Assembly: GCA_947846985.1 (NCBI GenBank)
Contig: CANTUZ010000007.1
Span: 31,190,355 to 31,254,354 of the forward strand
From: Fratercula arctica
Taxonomy: Eukaryota; Chordata; Aves; Charadriiformes; Alcidae
Direction: 5' to 3'
Length of the DNA stretch: 64,000 nucleotides
The notes under the pieces are model-generated. The model did not search any database, was not told the DNA's origin, and saw only the letters and a program-made list of their open reading frames with translations. Shown here piece by piece: positions 1 to 10,605 of this stretch; position 1 is the first letter of the stretch; each line of letters opens with the position of its first letter. The translations under genes and the position numbers were made by a program.

Positions 1-24
1 CAAAGTTTGTCGCTGACGCTGCAG

Positions 25-38
25 TGTGACATGTCACA
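25..38. repeat. 14-bp perfect palindrome
   Basis: TGTGACATGTCACA reads identically on both strands. It contains two facing TGACA cores, the half-site bound by TALE homeodomain factors (MEIS/TGIF), although known TALE homodimer sites usually have a different spacing. It is too short to form a stable hairpin. It may be a dimeric binding site or chance. Confidence 0.5.
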
Positions 39-101
39 TCAGGTTGCATCAATAGAGCCATGTTATGTAAAAGTAATGAAATGTGACTGATAGAACCCAA
101 G

Positions 102-123
102 ATACTGTAACATACTGTAACAT
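102..123 (+). repeat. Two-copy tandem repeat, 10-bp unit
   Basis: The unit ATACTGTAAC occurs twice in direct succession, followed by a partial third start (AT). It is a small local duplication with no open frame or known element attached. Confidence 0.7.
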
Positions 124-259
124 AATGTGTCAGCATTTCTTTAATGGAGCCTTTCAGGAATGCTTTTTGGTAAAATACCTTAAAAAATCAGTTACAGAAA
201 GTGATGAGGAAATATAAAATATCTGCACTCAGTTGCTGCAAGGAACACATGAAATAATC

Positions 260-278
260 AAAAAAAAAAAAAAAAAAA
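260..278 (+). repeat. Poly(A) run, 19 nt
   Basis: An uninterrupted A19 tract. No target-site duplication or recognisable retroposon body is seen next to it, so I treat it as a simple repeat. Confidence 0.95.
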
Positions 279-1083
279 TTATTTCCAGTAACTTCATCGC
301 CTATATCTGATCTATGAAGTTACAACAATGAAGTATACCTGTCATCCCAGGTAATTCTGTAACTCTATTTTATGAAATTGACTTCTTGATCCTCCACTGG
401 AATAAAAATTTCCCTGTGTTTGATGAAAGATTAAGTTGTCATGCCCACGTTATTGGAAGTTCTCTGTATCTAGTAGAAAAAAAGCCTTGTATTTCCCTAA
501 TATATTCTAATGATCTGGGAAACATCATTTTCATAAAAAAAAACCAATCCACATTTCAAAATCCAAAATGATTATTTACCTCTGTAGAGGTCAGATTGCA
601 TCTTTTTCTTAATATCTCACTAAGCTTTTGAACCTGAAAGCGGAATAGCATTGTGTGAAGGATGTGACATATAAAACACCATTGCCACTGACATCCTTCT
701 TCTGAGGATGAAAGACAGTGAACTGTTTGTCTTCAGCAGATTAACAGGGAAGGTTGTTTTTGTTTGTCTGACTGGTCAAGGACAATTTACAGTTCAGTTA
801 CTCTGAAGGAAAGACTTGTTGATTTGAGAGCACTCCTATTATAGCTCCAGGTAAAGGATGATAGATTTAGCCGTCATTGTGATAAACTGCAGCCTATATG
901 CTTGCAATACACAAAATAAATAAAACACTACTAGATCTGTTTGGTTCAGCTACTTAACAGTGAGTGCTGGCATGTAGGTGTAGGTTTCTTTAGTGAAGGT
1001 ACCAAGGATTTAAGTGTTCCCTTTAGTCCAAACATATCTTGAGCTTTCTGAGAATATTAAATACTTGCTAAGAGGTAAAAAAG

Positions 1084-1128
1084 AAAAAAAAAAAAAAAAA
1101 AACCAAACAAACCAAACAAAAAAACCCC
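1084..1128 (+). repeat. Poly(A) run with C/A-rich tail
   Basis: An A19 tract at 1084-1102 runs directly into CCAAACAAACCAAAC and further A/C-only sequence. The same architecture recurs at 9691 and 10552 on the same strand. Either a shared mutational decay of A-runs or three retroposon tails could explain it. Confidence 0.85.
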
Positions 1129-2183
1129 ACAACTTTATTTTTTTAATAAAAATGACTCTTTAATCCAAGTAGGTCAAAAGTAAATTTTGTACTTCCTACA
1201 AAATACTCCTACTTTTCTTTACATAGTTGAACACTTCTCTCAATTTTTTTCTTAGTTTTGAATTTCCAAGTCAAAAGTTTTTAAAAATCTAGTTTGTCCC
1301 CTGACCATGGCAGACTGTTCCCTATAGAATATCCTCTCTCAGAACCACCACTTTGTGTGCACAAGAGTGCACAAATTTTCTCATAGGTTTAGTTGATCTA
1401 TTACTTCAGTTGCTTATTATCTGGTTGGATATTACCCTTGATAGCTATTATCATTCCATTAGAGCAGTCTTGTCAATTTTTCATGGCTTATCATTTCTTA
1501 TAAGATATATTCTATATATATATATAGCAACTCCTGTTTTATTTAGTAATGGGAATTGTTTGCTATGCCACTAAACTTTAACTAGTAGGAATTTTCTGCT
1601 GTGTGATGTTAATTTTTATTATTTTCCACTTGGTGACACGAGAGAAATCACTGCTAACGGTACTAATTCCACCATATTCTAGTCAATTATACCACTCTAC
1701 AAATTTACATTTAAAATTAAAGTTCAAATACCTAAGAACAACTATTACAACTGTAGAAATAAATCACTAAAAAATTATATTTACCCTGCACTTTCCTGCA
1801 CATCTAGTTCCATGCTTCCCTGTGCAGTGATGCTGTATAGGCTGATCCTGAATTTTCCAGTATGTTGTGGTGCAAATAACACACTAATATGTTGTACCTG
1901 CATACCTGTTGACTTTTAATTCAGTGAGATCAGGAATTGAAAACAGGGAAAAACTTATGTCCAAAACTCAAAATTTAATCTCCATTTTTCATTAAGACAT
2001 GGTGTTTGAAAAACAAACTATCCAAACAAGAACAAAGCAATTGAAGCAAGTGTTTGTATTAAGACATGAATACAATGTGCTGTGGAAAATGCCATCTGGA
2101 GGGAAGAACAAAGCCAGCTGACGGTTCTGAATCTGTAGTTTGCAGTGCTGAGTTCTGCCCACAATAACTGCGTGCATCTCTTT

Positions 2184-2197
2184 GTTCCACCTAGTGG
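2184..2197 (-). promoter_or_regulatory. CTCF-like core motif, minus strand
   Basis: On the minus strand the sequence reads CCACTAGGTGGAAC. It matches the first eleven positions of the vertebrate CTCF core (CCASYAGRKGGCRS) and departs at the C that follows. A single motif in AT-rich DNA can arise by chance, and occupancy cannot be read from sequence. Confidence 0.3.
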
Positions 2198-5100
2198 TTA
2201 GATCAAGAATGGAGGAGAAATCAATCCTTTATTATTTTCATCTTGCAGTTCAAGCAGGAAAGATGAGATCTAGATTGAGAGATCATATGTTCGGTGTCAG
2301 TACCCTTTGCTTCCAAAAGCAGTTACATAGCTTTCTGGTTTTCAAGACAGGTTTGGGTTTTTTTAAACACTCAGATTGGCAAAAAATAGTTCAGAAGCTA
2401 ATGATAACACCTAAAACACCATGTGAGTTTCCCTCTGTATAAAGACTGCACAGGTCTTTTGTTGTTCTGTGTCCTTCCTGTTATGTGATTATTATCCTTG
2501 GGATGCATATTTGGGAGACGATGGCTTTCTGAATAGGACCTTTGAAATATAGGGAACTGGCAATTCTACATGAAGTACTTTGGCACACAAAGGCACGTAG
2601 CACTCACCTCTTCTGCCCTCCAGAAAGGGGATGAGGGCAGAAAATGAATATTCTGCTTTATTTGTATCTGAGCCTTGAATGGAATGCGTTTCCTTATTAA
2701 AGGAAATACTAGAGAGTGATGTTGGGTAGTTCTTTCAGCAAGGATGGTTGTTTCTCTGATATCATTCTGTGCTTAATATTGGTATTTCATTGGTGGTCAC
2801 AAAATACTGGTTTATGAGTATTTTTCTTTGCTATCGTGTGGACCCACAGAGAAAAATACCTATCACTTGTAACAGTAGTAACTATTTTATGAAAAAGGAG
2901 GAAAGGATGATATTGCAAGTAAAACAGTTTGACAGTGAAGAGTAAAATCGGTGTTACTGTTGATTCATTGGTGTTTTTTGTTTAAGAAGCATTTATATAT
3001 TGAAAATGTCAAATTAAGGAAGCACTGTCTATATAACAAATTAGTAATTAAACTGAAAATGAGAGAAATGAGGAACTAACATTGCAACACTATCAGCTAA
3101 TCACTGCTCTTTAAATCAAAACTTTGTGTGGAGAACACTTAGAAAGTTTTAGTACTGGCAAATTTAATCTTCCCTCGGCTTTTTTTAGTAAGTTTTACAC
3201 AGCTTTCTTCCTACTGTACAGGATGAAATTTTTAATTTTTAAAATCTTGCTATTTTTTGTAACTGACTATTTCTTACTGAGTTTATTTTATTGAGGTCTT
3301 GAATAATTTTTACTTATCTATGCTCACAGTTAATTTTTTGCACACGCGCTTGGTCTGTACAACAGTATAGTAATTACTGAAACTGCCAATCTAAAAACAA
3401 ACTACAAAACAATGAATAAAATGCATGCTATATTAAATAAGATATTGAATTGTGTATGACTGCACAGGGCAACAAACTCTAAAAATTGCTGAAGAGTCCA
3501 ATAAACAAGGTAGATTGTCTCACTTGAAGGTATTGTGTCTGCGCAGAAACAGTCACAAGTTATTTTGTATGAATGTGAAATGAGATAAAGTTTTAAGCTT
3601 GCAAGTACTTAATAAATACATTATTACTTGTTCTAAGAGTAAAATGAAGGGGAAACAGTAGAGAATCCAAAATGGGCTTGTTCTTGTCCACTCCCTTGTC
3701 CCTGAGAATGCACGTAGAGGAATTCTTAACTAAATTATACAGTCACACTTCAGCCATTGCCTATCAGATATTCTTAATGACTTTCTTGATCAGTATAGCA
3801 AGCTTTAAAAACAGCTTTGAAGAATGGAAACAGTGAATACATTTGAGTAACTGTGAGTAGGACAAGAAGAGGACTAAGCCTTCCATTCTCTCAGCAGTTC
3901 AGCTGCCAAACACATTATTTAAGTGTCTGACTCCTAAAATAAATGTTCTGAGCAGTCTTGAATGTCAATTCCAAAATTTTCAAGTCAGTTTTTCCACTAT
4001 GAATTTTCTTTCATTTAATTTAGGAGTCATCTGAAAATCAGGTGGTCCAAAAGCCACTTAAAATGGGGGAATATGCTTGAGAGTCATCCCTTAAGGTGCA
4101 ACTCAATAGCAAATCAGTGTGTAGCTGGTGAAAATCTGGGAGGTTTCTCACAGTTCAGCTGACATTTAGAGAATTACCATAGTACAGTGAGATGTTTTAG
4201 TTGCCTCTCCAAAAGCAAAACCTGTACAAATGATATGATTTGAGAATAAGGTGATGTGTCAACACTGATGTGATTTTAATGGAATAATTAGCTAGAAATG
4301 CATGTACCATTCCAATTAAATGAAAAGATTGTAAATGCTTTCTGGTTGTATATAATTTATTGCTTTTTCCTCTGTGATTAGAGAAAGCAAACAAGTCCAT
4401 CTCTGCACTCAAGGAAATTAGGGAATCAATTTTCTGGAGGGAACAATAACAAACAAACAGAAAGCCTCTATGCTAATGCAGGAATATTCACATTTACAAA
4501 GTTGTGCAGGTTAAGCAAAAAAGTTTCTTTTTTTTTTTACCGTGATTTTTCATTTTGCACTACAGGCTTTTAGGATTATTAAATGTCCAGGTTTTAAACT
4601 GTATTTCATCAACTGAAGCAGTACACAGGAGCCAAATTCTAGGTTTTGATATGCAAGCATCACTCTCGCCGATTTCATTATGAACTTCTCATTTATATTC
4701 AAGAAAGCAATGCTTGACTCTGCAGTGGTCTGTTGTATAAGATGGAATAGCCATTGGAGTTCTAAATGTTTCAAGATAATTCTAATGCACAGTGTCACTG
4801 AAAAACTCTTCCTTCCTAAAGAAAAAAAAAGATATTAGCTAACCAAGACAACCTACATGCTTCAAAAAAAGGGATACAAAAGGCTCCATAGGGCACAACA
4901 TTTTCCAAACAAGACCTGCAAATTGTAAAGTGAAAATGAAACTCAAAGCAAACCTCTGGAGCTTATGAAGTATATTCTGCCATTTCTGGATCAACCATGA
5001 CTAACTTGTAGTGCATGCACTGAAGTTCCAATCACCTTCATAGAACAGCAGGGAAAATAGTCTGTAAACAAATGTTTGAGGGAAATGAAGTTGTTGGTCT

Positions 5101-6696
5101 GGAGGAAAGGAAGTGAAGAAACCAGTCATGAATGATAGGGTATCATCTGATGTCCATCTTAATTATTCCAATCCCTTCCCACCCTTTTGGTGACGCCAAT
5201 CCCTAAATGCAGATTCTCATTGCTCTCCATTACTTTGTCCACATCTTGAAATGCAGTGCTTAAACTGGATTTAGTATTTCAGCTCAAGACTTTTCAATAC
5301 TAATAAAGATGACTCTGCTTTCTCAGGGCTTGTTAGTGTTTATACAACACAGCAAGAGATGCAGCAATTGGCCTTTTTTGGAAGAGCGGCATTTTGCTGG
5401 TTCACGGCTTGTCATCGCCTATAACCTGTGGAAGGTTTCCTTTGAGGAACAGTTATCAGTTTGTTCCTAGATTGGCATCTGTCTACATAACCATCTCTGT
5501 TTATGTATAAAATCTTAGCCACTTACTCAATTTGGGGGGAGGACTTAGATAAGTTTCTCAGTTTTTCAGGATTTTAAATTCCAAGCCTCTCTTTCTATAT
5601 ACTTGTGGCCAGCTCCCAACTTTTTGTCATTTGCAATGAAGTAAGCTTTTCCTGTACTCCATCATAGTTTTCTGTTCTTTGGGCATGGTTTTCTCAGACT
5701 AGAGACATATTTTGATGAAAGAATATAAGAAAACATCCTGGTTTTTCATACTTTCATTTTTTTCATACTTCAGGTTTTCAAATGGACAGTTTAAACAATT
5801 AATAGACAATACAAGCAGTCCTTGGTCATCTCTAAATCTCCTTTATTGTTAGAGTTTCCTCTATAGTGACTCACTGTCACAGGTTTGATAATATTTATTT
5901 GAAATTCTAATTATCTTGCAGTATAGCTATCAAGAGTGCAAAAAGAAGTAATTGCATTTGGGTCTGTGAACCTGTCACTTTGAAGTTTTTGGTTAAAAGA
6001 AAAGCCAACCAAACAAAACAATAATGTTAAAATAAGAGGGGGAAAAAAAAAAAAAGGAGGAACTGGATGACTTACAAAATAAATTGGCAAAAGGGCATTA
6101 GCAGATAACTTGAATACAGATCTGCTTCATCTGGTTTCATGCAAATAACGGTGTGCCAATGTATTTATTCAGTTGTGATGGAATTCCTGAGTTGTCCAAA
6201 GCAAGTAAGGTTGTACCACCAGCCAGTCTGGAATCAGACGGCAGACAAAAAAAATGAAATCCAAGGAAAATAGTTTTACTGCTTGCCTATTTCTAGTTGC
6301 AAATACAGAAAGAGAATAAAAAGTGTATTTTTATAAATAGAAGTAACTGTGATTTTTAAATTATTGTCACATGACATCAGCTTATTAAGCATTGGTCTCT
6401 CTCTACTGTTCTGAAGGCAAGTAATACCATCTGTAAATTTTCAACAGAGTTTTGATTCATAATGTAGAAGAGTGTTTTTCCAGATGAAACCATGACTTTA
6501 AAGGTCTAAATACCCTAAACTGTTGTTGCAAATAGTTATAAGTAAATATATGAGGTTTGTTCCTCAGAAATGAGGACCATATGACACTGGAATGAAAACT
6601 CTCTTCTCAGTAACTGAGTTTTCCTTATAGTCCAAATTAAAAATAATTGGTCTTCGACTTTTTTTTCTTTTTTAACTTTTAAATTATGTTTTTTCT

Positions 6697-6710
6697 CCAC
6701 TAGGGAGCAG
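6697..6710 (+). promoter_or_regulatory. CTCF-like core motif, plus strand
   Basis: CCACTAGGGAGCAG differs from the CTCF core consensus CCASYAGRKGGCRS at one position (A for G at position 10). It stands in strongly AT-rich surroundings, which makes the GC-containing match more noticeable. It points away from the minus-strand motif at 2184, so the pair is divergent. Confidence 0.35.
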
Positions 6711-6788
6711 CAAATGACATAAAAACGTTCTCATTACTTGGTCTCTAATCCAACTGAAAGTAACAGCGTAGAAACTGGATTAAGATTT

Positions 6789-6808
6789 CTGACATTCAAA
6801 AATGTCAG
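6789..6808. repeat. 8-bp inverted repeat, 4-nt spacer
   Basis: CTGACATT and AATGTCAG flank CAAA. The arms are perfect but short. It contains TGACA/TGTCA half-sites like the palindrome at 25-38. No function can be assigned. Confidence 0.4.
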
Positions 6809-7070
6809 GTTTCAAATGCATTCACTTTCAATTTCTGTTGTTTGAACTGTTGTGATTTTTGAAAACTTCATAGTAGCCTCATCTCTTTTTCTCTTTTTAG
6901 CTATGTTCCTTTTAATTCCCCCTGTATAAGGTGGCTTTCAGTGAAGAAAATGGGGTTTTTTTTCATGTTCAAGCTGCTGTAAAAGGTTAACTATGGGCCT
7001 GAATGTTTAAATTTGCCTCAGGTGGATGCTCAGTATGATTTCTCTTTTTAAAATATTATATATTTATATG

Positions 7071-7156
7071 ATTTATATTATATATATTATTATATATTAT
7101 ATATATATAAAATATATATTTATATTTTTATATATATATTTAAAATTTTTTAAATA
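7071..7156. repeat. 86-nt pure A/T tract, mostly (TA)n
   Basis: From 7071 to 7156 there is no G or C. Most of it is TA dinucleotide or TATT variants, self-complementary throughout. Such tracts unwind easily, are length-polymorphic, and are prone to assembly or read error. Similar but G-interrupted sequence extends left to 7045. Confidence 0.9.
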
Positions 7157-8933
7157 CTATCTTTGTTATAAAAACACCTTGAATTAAGGAATATATCCAT
7201 GTATTGTGAATATTTTAAATTCCATTTTACATGCTATTCAATTCCTTATCCCCCTACTTGTCTTTTCACCCTGAAGAAGAAAATGAAGATTCATTAGTGT
7301 ACTAAAAACATATATATCAGACATGATTTTTGTTTTCGTTCTCATTAAAGACTAAACACATGCAGATAATATAAGGAGAGTATATACATGAAGAAAAAGA
7401 GCAAGCATTTGGGATGGTGCAGAGTTTCTTCTCGACTAATGGGCTAAAACTTTAAAAAACTAAAAATTAAACCTTTTTTTTGTGGCTGGCAGCTGTTAAA
7501 ACTGTGGAGTCATTTTCCAATAAAAGTGATGTATGCTCTTTTTTTGGCGTCACTTAGGAGTGGACAGAGAAAAGCTCTAAACAATATACTGAAGAAAATA
7601 ATCTTGCAGTGACAGCAAGAGAGGCTCAATGACCATATTTCTTACTCTGATTTTTCCTCCTTTTGTTACTTAACTGGAATATGTAAATCATAGATATTAA
7701 AAATAGGAAATTAATTTCTGGCCTATGAGAAAGATGGCTGTGTTTTGTTTGGGGCTGTCAGCAGGTTCGTGAGTGCTTGAAAGAGACACTTACTACTGTA
7801 CTGAGAAGTGTACCCTTGCTTTAGTCCAGATGTAGCCAACGCAGGATACTAAGAGATCCGTGGTGGTTTGGGGACAGCAGTACCCTGCACACAACCACCA
7901 TCACACTAGTGCAGCATCCTGCAGAAATGAGAGAACAAGATGTTTGAATTTAATGAAAAGAACATTGTAGTCTTTGCTGTCTGGTAGTTCTTCTTTCTGA
8001 GTGTCTTTGCATTTCTGAAGAATGCTATTAATATTAGTATGTTCTGAAACATAGGTATTTGGCTTAAGTCTTCAGGTGATTTCTTGGGTTGAGAAAGACA
8101 TAACTTTGTAGAAATAACAATGACATGTTTATATAACCAGTGCTTTTTTATGCATTTACATTTGCAGTGGGTATTGCTGGATATGTTAAAATACACCTCT
8201 AAAAAAAACCTAATTACCTTCCCAGAAAAACACGAAATGGTATTTTTTGAAAAATAGAATTTTTCTGACTTTTATCAAATATATAAGGAAAAAAACCCAC
8301 CTCACAATAACTTTGGAAGCTGGTTCCTTTTAATTCTTTATGGACTGGAAAAACACTGTGGAAGGCACATTTTGAGTATCAGCACTTCAAAGGTGGCGTA
8401 CCTAGTCCATGAGGCAGCACTGATGGCATATTTTGTCCTGTCTCTCTGGTACATTAGGCAGCCCTAAGGCAACTGAAAGGCCTGTTAGGATCTCATCCAC
8501 CTAACCTTCCCATTTCTGCTTCTTTCTCATGTCTATCATACACACAGGAAATTCAGATAATTTAAATGTTTCCAAAGCAATTCAAAATCTTCCCCTTTTC
8601 TACCCTTTTCCACCTAGCTTATATGCTTGACTGCTTTGACTTGAGTCAATGTGTTTAAAACTGTTGAACATATGGCAATAGATATATGTACATATATATT
8701 CTGTCTCTGAGTAACATGCTGCCCACCAAAATGAAACCGATGGAGTAGTGAATATGCACCCAGTTTTACAAAGTGTGCAGAAAGGGATCATGGCTTGGAG
8801 ATTATCAGCTGAAGTCCACTGGGAAAAATCTTAATCAGCCATATCAAATCCAGTCCATAGCATTATCTCCCTTAATGGCATAGCTCCTTTCAGCTTCAGC
8901 CTTAACAGCTGTGCACTTTGCTTTCTTCTACAG

Positions 8934-9108
8934 AAGAGCTGTATACAGCAGGCATGAACCCACAAGTGCTAAGTTCACAGATCTGGTTCTGTGTGACAAA
9001 TATCCTACAATGTACATTTCCTCAGTTACCTCCGCCTTGAAGTTTATATGGCTCCTATGTGGAAAGACAGAATGTGCTGCAGAGTTACTGCTTCAGCTAT
9101 TGTGACTG
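8934..9108 (+). other. Acceptor-like site plus open frame (doubtful terminal exon)
   Basis: A pyrimidine tract ending in TTCTTCTACAG at 8933 is preceded by a branch-point-like CTTAAC about 30 nt upstream. One frame stays open from the acceptor to the TGA at 9103-9105, close to 57 codons. The peptide includes RAVYSRHEPTSAKF and matches nothing I know. There is no donor and no clear nearby poly(A) signal, so chance is the default explanation. Confidence 0.08.
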
Positions 9109-9690
9109 TTTATTTCTATATAGACTGGGGGGAAGGGAGGGCTTAGTGGAAAATGAGAGTATTGTGGATAAAAACGCAAGTAATGAGAAGTTACTGAAAG
9201 TATTATCAGTTGATTCTTTCCCCTACCAAAAGTTAAAATAGACACTCAAATTTATCATTTTTCATATGCCATGCATGAAAGCTATTGGGATAATTTACGT
9301 TCACACTTATTTTGATAGACAGTGAATAGATGGATAGTGAATTCAACTTTTTATCACTAGCCATCTGTATCCAAAAGCAGGAGCATTAGGAGCATGGCAA
9401 ATGACTCTTGTTTTGGGATGCAGTAATAATTCAATAGAAAGGTAAATAAGGTTAGTACATGAAAAATACCTGAAAGCTGACCATAAGTTTGTGGATGTAT
9501 TAGGACTGCAATGAATATAAACTATTGAATTCCATTTATTTATTTATGGAGTTCCAGGACATAAGATTTCTGTCATTCTGTTGACTGTGTTATAATTAGA
9601 ATAACTCTGGCATCAACTTTGTTGCACACAAACCAAAAATAAATAAGATCAATCATAAGAGCTAGAGTATGATGAGTTCCTAATATATGG

Positions 9691-9727
9691 AAAAAAAAAA
9701 AAAAAAACCAACAAAACAAAAACCAAA
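9691..9727 (+). repeat. Poly(A) run with C/A-rich tail
   Basis: An A17 tract at 9691-9707 is followed by A/C-only sequence containing CCAACAAAAC and CCAAAC. It has the same strand and layout as the tracts at 1084 and 10552. Confidence 0.85.
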
Positions 9728-10065
9728 CTTCAGCTGCTCTGTTAAGACAGAATGTTGAAGGTGTTGGAATTTTTCACTGACACAATGGTACAGATTTCAA
9801 AAAATATTTAAATATTTTATGTTTCTTCCTTGTAAATCTACCATGGAATCACCAGTGACTATTCTGGACAAACTTACACATTTGTCAGTGCCTCTGTGTA
9901 GCCTTAATAATTAAGCTCCTAATTCTGATGAACATTAAAAGCAGTCTGTGTTTTCAGATGCATCTTCATAAACTGTAGTAATCTATTATAGTCTATTGGA
10001 GCATACTCTGTAACTAAGGGTCAAATTTTGCCCAGCACATCTAGTAAAAGTATTTTTCCATTATC

Positions 10066-10081
10066 TTTTTTTTTTTTTTTT
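10066..10081 (+). repeat. Poly(T) run, 16 nt
   Basis: An uninterrupted T16 tract. It is the only long T-run in the first 22 kb, where the other long homopolymers are A-runs. Confidence 0.9.
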
Positions 10082-10545
10082 GGATGTAGTTTCTAGGTTT
10101 CTTCAAGTGTAGAAAATAATCTTGTATAAAATTTTGTTTTCTACACACCTCTGGCCTTGAGAATTTGAATGGATCTTTCATCCCTCTTAAGCAGTAATCA
10201 GTTTTCCTACAACTGTTCCCTGTGTTTTTCAGGATTACTTAGTGTCAGCAGACTTCCATTCTCTTGATTTGCTTTCCTAAGTAGAACTTCCAGTAGAAAT
10301 AAATTACTCTATAACTAATACAACTTGCATATTTTATCAGCGTTCTTTCCATCATTTGTTTTCTTTGCATTTATTTTAATCTTGCCTGTTAGAAATAATA
10401 TAGTGATTTAATGATCTATCATGTGCAGCACTGTTTGTGCCACCTTGAAAGGTAATGTCTGTCTGAGTACAGAAGCAGAATGACAGGATGAGACCCTTAT
10501 TGGAGTGGTTGCTTTATGCTTCATTTTATCTAAGCTTGTTCCCTT

Positions 10546-10551
<6 letters not shown>

Positions 10552-10581
<30 letters not shown>

Positions 10582-10605
10582 AAAAAAACCCCAAAACCCA
10601 ACACC
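10552..10605 (+). repeat. Poly(A) run, 28 nt, with C/A-rich tail
   Basis: An A28 tract at 10552-10579 is followed by an A/C-only stretch (CCAAAAAAACCCCAAAACCC). On the minus strand it yields an artefactual poly-phenylalanine reading frame. It is the second-longest homopolymer in the window. Confidence 0.9.

Larger units (their letters stand above)
1..7070. other. AT-rich non-coding stretch, no gene seen
   Basis: I see no coding sequence here. Open frames stay below about 100 codons on both strands, start and stop at random, and translate to low-complexity or unrecognisable peptides. The stretch holds A-runs at 260-278 and 1084-1102, a shorter A13 run at 6043-6055, a 10-bp tandem duplication at 102-123, and CTCF-like motifs at 2184-2197 and 6697-6710. 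CpG is sparse, as expected for methylated vertebrate DNA. It could be intergenic or intronic. Confidence 0.7.

Noticed and set aside
1627..1640. CCACTTGGTGACAC as a CTCF-like site
   Set aside because: Two mismatches in the core positions, so weaker than the three sites kept.
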